Positions 35,520 to 47,283 of a DNA stretch of 64,000 nucleotides are shown here, piece after piece. Where the stretch lies: the NCBI GenBank assembly GCA_964017185.1, contig OZ024880.1, positions 32,826,329 to 32,890,328 on the forward strand, in the 5' to 3' direction. Below the pieces are notes generated by a model. It was not told where the DNA came from. It saw only the letters and a program-made list of their open reading frames with translations, and made no database searches. The position numbers and the translations under genes were made by a program. Source of the DNA: Rugalucina vietnamica. Its lineage: Eukaryota > Mollusca > Bivalvia > Lucinida > Lucinidae. Each line of letters starts with the position of its first letter. Position 1 is the first letter of the stretch.

Positions 35520-36724
35520 TAGAGACCCTAGAATTTCGGTCAAAGGAAAAGGTTCCCTGTTTGCATACTCAGTCCTTAAGCAAAGTCATCACCCACCTCC
35601 GTACACACTGGCGGGAGTACTCTCCAAAGCATCGGTCATATATTCCAGAGTGAGCTAAAACATGTTTGTATCTTACATTTCTACTATACAGCGTCTGTTT
35701 CTATCCGTATTCTAAAGCTCGCATACGTCTGTTCCGTTTCGTATGGAAATGCTTCATTTCGTCTGTTCCGCTCCGTAACAAACGACTGTACCGCCCCGTA
35801 ACCATGAAATTACCATACGCTTCAGAAAAAAAAACAAATCTTGGCTATTTTTACTGGAAAACATATAAAATATTTAATGTCTGGTGGTTCAGGACATATT
35901 TAACTACATACGGACTAAATCCAAAAGGTTGACAATGGCTTATTTTGCAAGCAATCTCGACACACAGCCAAAAAAAAATACAAAATATGCCATTTTTGAC
36001 ACGTCTTGGGCAGTTATGGCGAACCCCCTGAAAAATCATTGTGCTCCTGAGCACAGACAACTAGACGGGTATGTATGCAACACATCTGCTCTAGTTTGGT
36101 CTCAATATTTGCATTAGTCACTTTAAAAGAACGGAAAAACATTTTTGGCGCGAAAAAGCGCGTGCTCCTGTAAACGTCTGTCCATTCCGTAACCGTCTGT
36201 TCTGCATACGCTCGGATATACACTGTGTACATATTAAATGCACAATTTTACTTCAGCTATTCTATACATTATATTTTTAGATTTAATTGAGTATGTTGGC
36301 AGAGCACTCCTCCCAGTTCTGATCAGTTCTGTGGAAGGAAATCAGTATTGGTCACATTTCGATTATAATCGATAATTGATCGGAAAAGCATGTCTCATTA
36401 TTTTCGATGATCGATTATGAAAATTCCATAATAGAACAACACTAGTGAAAATACAAGAAAAAGTTTGAATCAACAAATATGGGTTTGGCACATTTCAAAA
36501 TATTGATTTTTTCCGACTTTTCAAGTATGGGGGTAGGGTTGGAAAAGGAATCGTAAAATTTTGTCATCCACTTCAAGTTGCAAATTTTTCTAAACTTTTG
36601 GTCCAAAATAGTCTGCGTTACATAAATATTATGACTTTTGAAAGCATTCTAAGTGTATTTTCGTTCAAGACAGTTATGTTTCAGAGAATTAAAAATTGAA
36701 TTAATTTTACCAAACTTAAAACAT

Positions 36725-39700
36725 CAGGGATTTTCCTACCTTTCCAGAACAGGGACCCGGGACCCATGATTTTGGGAAAAATAACGCGTAAATCAGTCAA
36801 ATTGGGAAAATGGATACAAAACAGATCAGGGGTATAATATGCATATTTGGTGTTAATTTGAGGCTATTTCTCCTTAAAACATATTTTGAGGGTATGATCT
36901 ACATACCCACAACAAATGTACAAGGATTTATTAACCAAACTGTTAGTATAATATCCTCACATTATCACCAACTGCTCACCTTACCTCTTGGTCTGATGAA
37001 AAAGAAGCAAGAGGATGTTGATAATAATTAATTAATTAATTCAACTTAAAACAATAAAACAATTGATTCTAGTGAATAATCAGTAATCAATCTAGTTTTC
37101 ATTTTTCCTGTAAATAGTTCATAAAGCTATTTCCATAGCAATATTAAAGTTTATGATATTGTATCCTGTTAATTGTTCACATCATCATCTTGAGTTAGTA
37201 ATAATAATAATAATCATTTACTCCTATCCTGGTAACACAGTTCATCATGTTATTCCTTCCTTAAAAATCTTAAGTTGTAAGCAGTTCATCACATTATTTG
37301 TATGGCAGTTTTCCTCAGGACCTGTTAATAGCACATTCAGTTCAAAATGAGTTTGTCATAATTTATCCAATCCCTCTTAACACAGTTATGTCAGTTTATT
37401 ATGTACCAATAAATTGATCATCTCCTTAGAAAGAATTCCTGGAAGCATTTCTTCATGCTTGTTTTAAAAAGGAATATTGAAGTTCATTTAGCACAGTTCA
37501 TCCATGTGGTTGTCTAAATACACACATGTAACATTCACAGTTCATCATGTATCTGACCTATCTTCCTCCTTAAAAAGAAAATAATCATAAAACAAATAAA
37601 TATATTTTAACCCATTACATTCTGGCTTTAACCCATTCTGCATTCTATTGTACATTAAGCTGTTTTCACAAATCTTTGTACAAGGTAGCAAACTTTTTGG
37701 ACCTCAGATCAGGCTCCATGCTTGTGGGCCTTCATCTGGATCCAAACTTTTTGCTCAGATTCCCTGAATGGAATGGGCTAAATATCATGTAAATTCTTGA
37801 CTAGATTTTATTTCTTTATACATGCAGCTGAATGACTAGATCTTTATAAGAAATAAATGAAAATGACTAGATTTGTATATGAACTCTGAGATCATGAAAC
37901 TATTTATTCAGCATTTTCTGTGCATGTGATTCACAGCAGTAATTTTCTTTTCTTTTGAGTTTTGAATTTGTCCACCAATTCTTCAAGTAACTGATCAGAG
38001 AGTACATCAGGGCCTTCACTGATTATTCTCATAAGACATGTCAGATTGGTTTGTGTCAGCCTGCTTCGAAGAGGAGTACAAACATCATTCATAAGACTGA
38101 AGCCTCTTTCAACAACAGCAGTTGAAGCAGGTATCAGTAGGCTGTAAATCACAAGCTGATAAACTCTAGGAAAGCAGCCTCTCATGACAGCATCATTTTC
38201 CATTTCTTTTTGGACATTTGTAACAGACACACAGCCTCTTTGCTTCAGCATAAAAAGCTGCCTCATGAAAGATTTCAGCTCAGTTTCTACAGACTGTTGG
38301 CTGTCAAAGTCAGAGGGAACTAAGGTATGATGACCATCAAATGTATCTTCAGCAGGCTTACCATACACTTCACTCAGCTTTTTGATAGCAAAATGCCCGT
38401 AATCGGCAAGGTCAGATATGTCATCAGGGAGGTTTCTGGGATCTAGGACACCGAAAGCATTGATTAGAGGTATGGTATGGAAGGCATCCTCTATCTCGGC
38501 AATCAAACCGTATATGAAGGGTACACCAACAGTCTGCAGAAACTCAGCTGGAGTGTAATTGACATCAACAGCATTTCTTCTGCGTTGGGCTAGGTCAGTT
38601 CTGTCATCTATAATTCCGAAAATGTCTGGACATTTTGAGAAATCAGTATCAGCATAATTGGCAGCCTGATACTTTGCCACAAGCTGATGTAGGTCATCAA
38701 GAGTCTGCTTAACCCTAGAGTCAAGATGAGTGAAATTGACTTGATCTTCCTGCAGATACAGGCTCAAAAAGTTAACTGGCCTCAGAACATCACAAAGCAA
38801 GAGAATCATTGCAACAACATCTCTCCTAGTTGTGAAATGTCGAATCCCAAACACTTCAGGCTGCTTGGATTCAGCATACAAACTATCAAGGGTATCAAGG
38901 AGTGCCTCATAGCGGTCAATAAACCTGACAGATGCATGTAAATGTGATAACCATCTGGTCATAGATGCTTTTACAAGAACCAGTGGCCGTTGGCCATAGA
39001 CCTCCTGCATACTAAGAAATACAGACATTTTCTGTGGTGAATACTCAAAGAGGTTGTACAAAGACATGAGTGTATTGTCTACATCACAGAGAAGTGGATA
39101 TGTTTTTGTCAAGTGCTTTAAACATAAAGCGAGCCTGTGATTTCTGCAGTTTATGTAAACAGCATAAGGTGAGGCATTTGTCATGCGTCTCTGAAGCCCT
39201 TTGTGAGTGCCACTCATGGTAGCACACCCGTCAAAGCCCATGAACCTTACATTTCTGATATCTACCCCTTTAGCAACAAAAAAGGTCTGGATAGCCCTCA
39301 TGAAATCTTCTGCCCTCGTTCGACCCATTTCAATAAGACCCATAAAATGGTCTGAAACAGTTCCATTATCATTCCACCTGCAGTAAATTGCTAACTGTGA
39401 TCTATTAGCTTTGTCTGTGCTTTCATCTGCAAGTAAGGCAAACTTATTGTTCCCCAGAGACGCAAGACAATGCCGCTCTAACACATCACCAAAATTTTCA
39501 ATCATTTGTCCAACAGACTTTGATGAAAGATAAGTTACTTTCTCTGACTGAGATGTGTCATCTGAAGGTGGCGATTCAAGATGCCAAGCTAAATCTTCCA
39601 CCCCCAGATCTGCTACAAATCGGACAAATGCTTCAAAATTTTCCGTGACTGCCCATTTCTGCCTGACCAGAAAATATAAACACCTGTGAAGTTTTTTTAT

Positions 39701-40963
39701 TACTTCACGGTTGCGATCAATTTCTGTCTGCTTCTGAGACTTGACCTGCTTATAAACATTGACATTACTTGTGAATTTTGTGTAACGCATTACAGCATTG
39801 GTATGCCTTTTACTTTCAGCATGCTTTGAAAGTTTTCGGCATGCGTGATCCCCAAGATTAACCCCTATGTCAATGTATTCTGTTTCCCCTTGTTTGTCAA
39901 AGGCAAATAGCTCACAGATTTTGCATAGAAACCCACCCTTGACATTACTATAATAAAGCCAGTTGAACATCTGCTCCCATTTCAGGCTAACAAATTTTCT
40001 CCCATCAAATTTAAAGGTGGGATAATCCGACTGGGATTTGCTTGAGGGTTCTGCTTCTTTGTGAAGAACTGAGTCCGTACTGCGACTTTCTTGGGTCCCA
40101 GGACTCATACAGTCATCCGCCGTTGTCTGTGTAGGGGGCTTACAGGGACTTTGTTGGGCCCCAGGGCTCATACAGTCATCTGTCGTTGTCTGTGTATGGG
40201 GCTTGTCCGAACACTGATCATTTATACACTGATTTTCCAAGTCAGCAGAACAAATATTTGATGGCTCAGAATGACTGTCACTCATAGATGGCCGGCTGAT
40301 CTTAGCAGGAGAACACTCCTCCTGTATCACCTGCTTTCCGAAGCCAAAGTTTTCAAGCTTTGAACACCCAGGGGGTGGTTTTTTGGACAGTTTCTTTAGA
40401 TAATACACGCTGTTGTGCGACATGATTTCCAAAATGAAAGCGAAAGTATGTTTTGTATCCGCTTATTTGATTGGATATTCATGCGATTGTTCCCGCAATC
40501 AGACATTGGCGAACGGCAAAACGGGAACCACAATCTAAAAATAGGTACCATGTGCTCGTTTCTTGGAAACCGCGCTCTGCGCATGTGTATTGTTCCCGAG
40601 TGCAGACGTGGGCGAAAACAGCGAAAACGGGAACCACGATCTAAAATTAGATACCACGTGCTCGTTTCCCGATTCTGCGCATGGGCCATTCTCTACGCAC
40701 GCAATGGTACAAGTTTTAGCTTTTAAAAATACTGTACCCTATTGTTTTTCTACAGAGAAATCTGCGAGCGTTACCACTGTGATAAAACATAAACTGCCAG
40801 AAAGTAATGATACCCACTTGACTGCAGTTTTCAGCTGCCGGTACTTTGGGAATTTTATTCGTGTTTTGGGATTTTTTTACCTAAAAATTGGGAAATTTTA
40901 CACATTTTTCAATTGGGAAAGGGTCCGGTAATCGGCCCCAAAATCGGCGTAGGAAAATCCCTG
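36725..40963 (-). mobile_element. Apparently complete hAT transposon, 4.24 kb
   Basis: Identical 15-bp inverted ends CAGGGATTTTCCTAC. AACAT lies on both sides (36720-36724 and 40964-40968). It carries an uninterrupted transposase gene on the - strand (37931-40432). Intact ends, target duplication and reading frame make it a candidate for a recently or still mobile element. The 5-bp duplication is shorter than the usual hAT 8 bp but is known for some hAT groups. Confidence 0.85.
37931..40432 (-). CDS. hAT-superfamily transposase (ZNF862/KIAA1586-like)
   Basis: An uninterrupted frame of 833 codons. Residues ~140-212 form a TTF/BED-like zinc finger (C170, C173, H204, H210) after an acidic, low-complexity N-terminus with a 21-residue repeat (TQTTTDDCMSP and TQTTADDCMSP). 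The RNase-H-like core has the first catalytic aspartate in LADESTD (D336), the second in GFDGCATMSG (D401), the CRNHRLAL motif (429-436) and MTRWLS (491-496). The C-terminal hAT dimerisation region has the catalytic glutamate in AVVERGFSLMND (E775). The C-terminus is basic (KKRKLLL). Proteins of this kind cut and paste hAT elements in the nucleus; some relatives are domesticated host genes. Here the gene sits within matching inverted ends, so a transposon gene is preferred. The start at M1 or M4 cannot be decided. Confidence 0.9.
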   Translation of the reverse strand: MEIMSHNSVYYLKKLSKKPPPGCSKLENFGFGKQVIQEECSPAKISRPSMSDSHSEPSNICSADLENQCINDQCSDKPHTQTTTDDCMSPGAQQSPCKPPTQTTADDCMSPGTQESRSTDSVLHKEAEPSSKSQSDYPTFKFDGRKFVSLKWEQMFNWLYYSNVKGGFLCKICELFAFDKQGETEYIDIGVNLGDHACRKLSKHAESKRHTNAVMRYTKFTSNVNVYKQVKSQKQTEIDRNREVIKKLHRCLYFLVRQKWAVTENFEAFVRFVADLGVEDLAWHLESPPSDDTSQSEKVTYLSSKSVGQMIENFGDVLERHCLASLGNNKFALLADESTDKANRSQLAIYCRWNDNGTVSDHFMGLIEMGRTRAEDFMRAIQTFFVAKGVDIRNVRFMGFDGCATMSGTHKGLQRRMTNASPYAVYINCRNHRLALCLKHLTKTYPLLCDVDNTLMSLYNLFEYSPQKMSVFLSMQEVYGQRPLVLVKASMTRWLSHLHASVRFIDRYEALLDTLDSLYAESKQPEVFGIRHFTTRRDVVAMILLLCDVLRPVNFLSLYLQEDQVNFTHLDSRVKQTLDDLHQLVAKYQAANYADTDFSKCPDIFGIIDDRTDLAQRRRNAVDVNYTPAEFLQTVGVPFIYGLIAEIEDAFHTIPLINAFGVLDPRNLPDDISDLADYGHFAIKKLSEVYGKPAEDTFDGHHTLVPSDFDSQQSVETELKSFMRQLFMLKQRGCVSVTNVQKEMENDAVMRGCFPRVYQLVIYSLLIPASTAVVERGFSLMNDVCTPLRSRLTQTNLTCLMRIISEGPDVLSDQLLEELVDKFKTQKKRKLLL

Positions 40964-40999
40964 AACATGGTGCTCAAAGGTCTCATCCAGAGGCCTGTA

Positions 41000-43585
41000 G
41001 CTTGAAAAAATGCACACTACCCTATATTTATTTTGTTTTCAAATGTCTTGTGTTGTATTTTGGAATCAAAAAAGAGTGGTTAGAAAAAAAGTTTGAATAC
41101 TTTTTCATTGGCAGCGAACATCCTTAAGATCAAAAATATGTTTTAGTGACAAACTATTGCATTTAGTCAACTTGCAATGGCATAAACTAGATCTGTCTTT
41201 ATTTAGTATACCATAGAGATATACACTGTCTAACTGAATACCACAGGATATAACTTGAAGAGAGAAACATCATAATGCTCTTATTTAACTAAAATCACAA
41301 TATATTAAGATGTGGTAATCAGATTCTGAAAATAAATATAGGTCATGTGGGTAATATGTCATGAAAACTAGTTGTGTAGAGTGTCAAATACCCGCTTACA
41401 GCATATACGAGATAGCCATTCAATTTCGCCTTATTCCAAACTCGATACCGCAGGATTCCAATAGGCAGGTTAAATGATAAACGATAAATGCTTGTTTTGC
41501 TTATCTAAAGTCTTAAATTGAATCAAGTTAAATCATTAAATGAAAACTGTCTGAGACTTTGTATTTGCACTAATAATTTATTTATTTCTGTTAAAGTACA
41601 AAAACATCACCAAAGAAAATTTCGAATGTTGCATATCATCTGTTTGAAAATGGCACACATTTGAATGTTGTCTGTTAAACTTAAAACCTCATGAAAATGG
41701 CGACGTTAGAGGAAGAGAAAGCGCGACGAACAGCAATCCAGTACTATGTGCAGACCTTTATGACCTCAAATGATTCATTCAAGCATCTGAAAAGCACAAA
41801 CATATACAGTGGTATTTCGAGAAGCATTGTTTTAAATGGCATGGTCGATTTAGACATGCCGAGTGAACAGAAAAAAACACAGCATGGACGGAAACCATTC
41901 ATGAATGTCCGTAACGTACTTTCCGCAGATGAAATCGCATCTTCAGTGTAAACGTTTTCAGGGCAGAGAGAAGTTTATGTAAGCGATTCAACAGGTAGTT
42001 ACATAGTCTATGGTTCAGTGACATGTTTCAAAAGTTGGTACAAACATCGCTTGTGTATCACACACAACGGAGCGTACCTCTATAAAGAGTAAACGGTAAG
42101 TACATGTAGTACATGAAGTTGACGCATAACAGTAGATGATGTCACCAGCGTGCGCCGGGTCTGCATGACTTGTAGTTTTGTATTGTGTACTGAGATTTTA
42201 TTCTTAAGTGTATTTCCTGAAATTTTGTATGCTTACCCAGAACATGTGTAAGTAATATACAATTTGTAAATTGGAAGCCTGTGCATTGAATAGTTTTTAT
42301 ATGGCAAGCACAGTCCACGATTTACTGGGCCACCTAAAGAAACACAAACACGTGTTTAAGTATCAATTAACGCATAGCTGCGTAATACGACACGCTTATG
42401 ACACCGACAATAGACAGATTAATCGAATTATCAAAATGCCGATAATTGTTTGATCACTGAGGTGTCATTTTAGTTAAAGGAAAAATCAAACTACTAAAGA
42501 AAGAAATAAATATTATAAATATACTCAGTATTGTTACGATTATGTTTTATTCAAATTTATTTATTTATTTTATGTTTTTTTTTCTTCTCATTTATTGAAA
42601 ACAAAACTTGAAAACATTATTATTGTAATAGGACTATAGTCTGGCTGAAAACGCAAATTAACTTGCAATATAAAGTTTGTTTTAATGTTATTCAATAAGC
42701 CTTTGTTCACTTGCATGTAGCAAAAAACGGAATCAAACATGAACAACCTTCTTGGTTAGGACATTATCTAGTGAACAAAAAATAAAATGTGCATGTACCC
42801 GTGAAGTACTCGTGAAACAAGCTTAGACTAGAAGAAATTCTATTTATTTTGATACAACAATGAAAACTGAGTGCACCATGCGCATTTGTTCACTTACATG
42901 TAGCAAAAACGGAATCAAACATGAACGACATTCAAACATTGTACTGGTTAATTATTCCGACTGTCGGAACGTTATTAGAAAATTCAAACCTCGTTTGAGC
43001 CTAATGCAAATACACTTGATTTAAATGACATTATTTAGTTAACAAAAATAAAACTACTTGTACCCGTGAAAAGTGGCCGAAACAAAATCTTAGACTTTTC
43101 AGACTTGAAGAAATTAGTACATATTTTGATGCAACTTTGAACTCACGAGTAAATCCTTATTGTGGTGACAGCTGGAAACTAGAATAAAATTTTATGCTTT
43201 GGCGTCTCAAAAAGGGTTCCGTTCTTGGTATGGTAGCCAATGCTGGAAACAAATTTATATGCATCTTAGAAAATTATACAAAATGAAAGGAACAATATAA
43301 TAGCTTAAAATCTTATCAAACTTTAATCTGTAGAATCACTGAAGAAACTTGAGTAGCCGAAACCGCGGTATGGCACATCCCCTTTCTCATTAATATGTTC
43401 ACTGCTCTTAAAGGATCTCAGTTTTATTTTAACTTATAGCAATTAAATATGATCAATAGTGTATCTATTATGTGTATCTATCCTGTGGTAGTATGATTAT
43501 CTATCCTGCGGTAGTCTTTGCTTTTGACACGGTGATTCATACTAAAAACAAACCTAATAGACCAAAATTATATGACAATACCGGG
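41000..43585. other. Interior DNA of the outer element
   Basis: AT-rich with scattered TACCGCAGGAT motifs and a block near 43340-43440 shared with 19455-20015. Only one frame (41691-41951) looks even slightly gene-like. Confidence 0.45.
41691..41951 (+). CDS. Small ORF of unknown nature in the outer element
   Basis: 86 codons, starting MKMATLEEEKARRTAIQYY and ending in the acidic ADEIASSV. Codon use is less AT-biased than the surroundings, and the frame opens and closes cleanly. It could be the first exon or a remnant of the outer element's own protein. No family is recognised and no partner exon was found. Confidence 0.25.
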   Translation: MKMATLEEEKARRTAIQYYVQTFMTSNDSFKHLKSTNIYSGISRSIVLNGMVDLDMPSEQKKTQHGRKPFMNVRNVLSADEIASSV

Positions 43586-44346
43586 CAGTGTTCCTTTTCA
43601 GGCAATTTTGGGGCCGAAGTTCGGCCCCATTCCCAATGGCAAAACACCACCAGTTTTCCCAATGGACCCAGAAAAATTCCCAATCAAAAATTCCAAAAAA
43701 AATCAGAACTTTGAAAGTTCGTTTTTGATAGCCACGAAAACTAATGACAATTATATATTTACCTTTGTTGAAGTTAATACTGTAAGTAATTGTAGTCTAA
43801 CTTCCTCTGATATCAAATCCAATGTATTTGAAACATGATAAGTGTTAAATCCCTCATTATAATCAGTTTTGGCTGCTCCAATTTCACCTAATTGTAGAGC
43901 ATATCTTCCGACTTTGTCATTGTGCCTAATTTTGGACAGCACTAGTAATCAACACAAAAATATATCTAGGTCAAACATGTGTTAGCCCAACTTAGGTTGA
44001 ATGAAAAAGCATCCAAACACCAAATTATGCACTGGACTATGAACTTGACACTTAACATCCACAGAATATTATTCTACAAGTATTGACTTTTAGAAAAAAT
44101 AATTTTACAAGTACTGGCTTATGGAAAAATAAATATAAAGATTTTGAGAAAAAGTAAGTTTATTAGTGCCATTGTAACTCAGTGTTGCTACATAAAAAGA
44201 TATTTTATCTATGTTATCAAATTAAACAAGGAATCACTTAAAGAATTTTACGCCACGACTTTTTCCAAATTTGGGCATTTCGCGCGTAATTTTTCCCAAT
44301 TGCAAGGGCCCCGCCCCCATTCCCAAAAAGGTGAAAAGGAACACTG
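43586..44346. mobile_element. MITE with CAGTGTTCCTTTTCA ends, copy 1
   Basis: The inverted ends CAGTGTTCCTTTTCA are followed by tracts of 'ttcccaa'. It aligns in reverse with 62014-62710 along its whole length. No target duplication is visible on this copy. It has no coding capacity. Confidence 0.8.
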
Positions 44347-44699
44347 AGATTACCAATGTTTTAGGTTAAAAAACTTTTAAATACTTTACTTATAATCATT
44401 TAAGATGAAATATAATATGTAATAAAACTATCCTGCGGTATCCTGAGCAATCCTGCGGTATCCTGCAGTATCCTGCGGTAATAAGTCCGACCCGGTGAAA
44501 AAAAAGTCATGTTCCTATACATAACACGCGGCGGATTTGGACCACAGATCGTGGCTGTACTAAACTGAGCATTTTAAGTTCATATTACCCTTCCTCTCCG
44601 ATTTCAATCACCCATCGTAGTATACAACACTGGCATCTCATCAATGATGAATTGAAAAGAAAAAAGAAAATTAAAAAGAAAAGAAGAAAAAAAAAAAAA

Positions 44700-45425
44700 A
44701 AAAGGAAAAAAGAAGGAAAAAAATCGTTTGCTAGGCATTCGCCAAGGTGCAGTTTTCTTTCAGTATCTCTTTATGGTACTATGAGAAAAAAAAAAAAAAA
44801 AAAAGAAATCGTTTGCTAGGCATTCGCCGCAGTTTTCTTTCAGTATCTCTTTATGGTACTATGAGAAAAAGAAAAAGAAAGAAAGAGCAAAAAAAAAAAA
44901 AAAAATATCGTTTGCTAGGCATTCCCCAAGGCGCGGTTTTCTTACAGTTTCTTTTTATGGTGCTATGAGAAAAGAAGAAAAAAAAATAATTTGCCAGGCA
45001 TTCGCTTAAGGTTCTGTTTTCTAACAGTTATTCTTAATGGTACTTTGAGATGAAGTAATATAACTCATATTCCGGCAGTCAAAACTTAAAAATCAGAAAG
45101 CATAATGTGTGTATGAACGGTGTCGGCTGCCTAAATAGCTTGTGTATTCACAAGTGATAATTGTCATTTTTAGACAACACAAATTGTCATTTTTAGACAA
45201 CACAGTATAATGCTAGCAAAGCATGAATGGCACACATTGTTTTCTTAAGATTAGTGATAAAAGCTGTGAAAATAAGGCAAGCGATGCACAATAACCCGCT
45301 AGGGGATTATCGATAGACCGTAACTTGACCATAAACAAAGGTTGCTGAAGGCTATTAATGACACGTTACGCAACGTTGCTCGATGTTTTCGTTCAGTGAT
45401 TACTGTAGTCCAAAAATTGGGACGC
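44700..45425. repeat. Family H relative with A-rich ~95-bp tandem units
   Basis: Four units of 'tcgtttgctaggcattcgcc' plus 'cagtatctctttatggtac' separated by A-runs (44720-45000), then 'gtgtcggctgc' and 'ggggattatcgatagacc'. The same order occurs at 55549-57075, and the latter part at 32490-33640. Confidence 0.65.
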
Positions 45426-46168
45426 CTAAATCTTGTTATTAAGTCTAAATTGAGCCCAAAATTCATTATATTTAGATAAAATAATCTTTTTCATCGTTTT
45501 TTTAAATGTGTTTAAGTCCAATGAATTTAACTGGTGGTTAGCATCAGGAATCTCAAGCAAACTAAGAATATTGCGGATAGAAGAATACCAAGAGTGAAAC
45601 CCATTTTCATTTAGTGATTTTGAACATGCCGATGCATCTGACAAAAGTTCAGTATTTGTTTTTTCTAGTCGATGCCAATATGACAAAGCCGATAATAAAA
45701 TGTTAATCTGAATAGGATAGTGTGCGAGTTCAGAAAATACGGCAAAATTAGAACTCCTTATATGTACACCTAAAATATATTTACAAAAGTGAATGTGCAG
45801 CTTTTAGGAATAAAAACTTCTGGTAATTTTTGAAAAGTCAAATAGATCTTCAATAGATGCTTTTTTAGGCAGTGAACATGCCCAAATTTCACTACCATAT
45901 AACAAAATTGGTTTAATGGTATGATCAAATATATGTAAACTTGTATGAATACTAGGATTCAGAGAAGTAATATTACGCTTTAAAGACTATAGAGCTTTAA
46001 CAGATTTATCATACAATTGTTTCTTAGCAGGGGAAAAAGTACCAGAAGCAGAAAATATTAATCCAAGATACTTATAAGATGATGTACAAGATATTGTCTT
46101 ATTAAAAATATTGTAAGATTGTGAATTAATGAGTCTTCCAGCTTTATTAAAAATAACCACTTTTGTTT
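45426..46168 (-). pseudogene. 5'-truncated LINE, reverse-transcriptase end
   Basis: Read on the - strand, KTKVVIFNKAGRLINSQSYN is followed by SYKYLGLIFSASGTFSPAKK and, near the middle, ILLYGSEIWACS, the thumb and post-catalytic region typical of LINE ORF2. An 86-codon frame follows, beginning MSYWHRLEKTNTELL. At least two stops or frame shifts lie in the upstream part. It sits inside the family H repeat at 44700, directly after 'atcttg'. Confidence 0.75.
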
Positions 46169-46237
46169 TACACCTCTGGAAAAAAATCCGTTTACTTTCG
46201 TATATTTGTTACATCAACCTAGATCGATCCATCAGTA

Positions 46238-47279
46238 CACTGAAAAAAAGTTATAAGAGGCCAATTTTCAAACTCATTTTTTGTTTCTATCCCATATTCA
46301 AAATTGCACGATATTTTGCCAAAAGACGTGTCTTTCAAGTAAGTAAAGTTCCAAAGTGTTAAGAAATAATTTTCTTTTACTAAAGGCGTTTTTGGAGTAA
46401 AAATGCAAAAATCAATGTTTTTAAATAAAAAATTGGATACAGCACACCATTTATTGAAATTAGGAACGGGTGTCATCAAAGGGGTCGTTATGGCTCGGAA
46501 AAACATCAAACATTCGAATTTTCTCTACTGGTAGAATTTTTATGCATTTTTAAAAATCACCAATTTTGAGATTTTTGGAAAATTCATAAATATGCCTCTT
46601 AAACATGTTGACCCCTGTTAAATTCACTTGATGAGGCCTGGAAATGAGAGATATAACTCGACTGAACTGTTTTAGACCATTTTCGAGGACCAACAGGTCA
46701 AGGCTGCCTCACACTTCCGGTTTCAATGCCATTTTTTAACGAACAAAATAACAAAATTTGTGGACGATTTTTTTTATTTTCAAAGTTTATCAGAGTCTAG
46801 TATTTAACCTAAATAATCGCTGAAAATTTCAATGCCGTACTGCTGATAATAATGCAACTGGAGAAGAACCAAGTTGGTATGCAAATTGCATACAAAAGCT
46901 GAATTCCTGTTATTCAGGTTGTTGTCTTCTTGCATGTACAAAACAGAAACGAAGATTCTTATTGCAGCAACACTTTTGACTTAATTTTATCTTGCATCAT
47001 GGCTATCAGTAACACTTTCAAATAAATTAAAATGTAAAAACACAACGTCATAATATGACATTTAATTTGATGTTAATAAAGTGTGACTTTTTGAAATAGG
47101 GTACCTTTACACATGCTTCGTCTGTGTGAGAAGTATCACGCATTTTGGAATGCAGAAACTCACAGAGCCACTGTTATACATTGGTTTATTCATATGATCA
47201 CGAATTTTAATTGATCATATTTTACTTTCTGAACTAGAAGAAAAAATATGAGGTGGCCTCTTATAACTTTTTTTCAGTG
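46238..47279. mobile_element. Complete TA-flanked MITE (CACTGAAAAAAAG ends), 1042 bp
   Basis: Inverted ends of about 24 bp: CACTGAAAAAAAGTTATAAG and on. TA on both sides (46236-46237, 47280-47281). The right part matches 1-259 of the window. Confidence 0.8.
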
Positions 47280-47283
47280 TATT

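Larger units (their letters stand above)
33706..36227. mobile_element. Transib/RAG-like non-autonomous transposon, copy 2
   Basis: Both ends read CACAGTGTATATCCGAGCG and continue as a ~75-95-bp inverted repeat. TACAT lies on both sides (33701-33705, 36228-36232). It is in reverse orientation to copy 1 (7672-9357) and aligns with it over nearly all of copy 1. It differs by a mariner insertion (34557-35519) and a loss of about 100 bp near 35660. Confidence 0.82.
32224..36444. mobile_element. hAT element with TAGTGTTG ends and 8-bp duplication
   Basis: It starts TAGTGTTGT and ends ACAACACTA. GTGAAAAT lies on both sides (32216-32223 and 36445-36452), a perfect 8-bp duplication typical of hAT. 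Its own body (32224-33700) has relatives at 44700-45425 and 55549-57075. Most of its length is the RAG-like element inserted in it. No transposase frame remains. Confidence 0.85.
31001..44487. mobile_element. Outer element of the nest, CCGCAGG-rich inverted ends
   Basis: Left end 31001-31065 and right end 44431-44487 are inverse: CTTATTACCGCAGGATACTG, then repeats of GGATACCGCAGGATTGCTCA. Extra copies of the motif TACCGCAGGAT lie inside (near 31652, 41444, 43484 and 43500). After removing the inserted elements, its own DNA is about 4.2 kb. No transposase of its own is recognised, and the target duplication is not clear. Confidence 0.65.

Noticed and set aside
40415-40931. Overlapping + strand frames upstream of the transposase
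   Set aside because: Two diverged ~95-bp repeats around the hAT 5' region; no protein likeness.
45426-45686. 86-codon frame as a standalone gene
   Set aside because: It is the tail of a truncated LINE ORF2.
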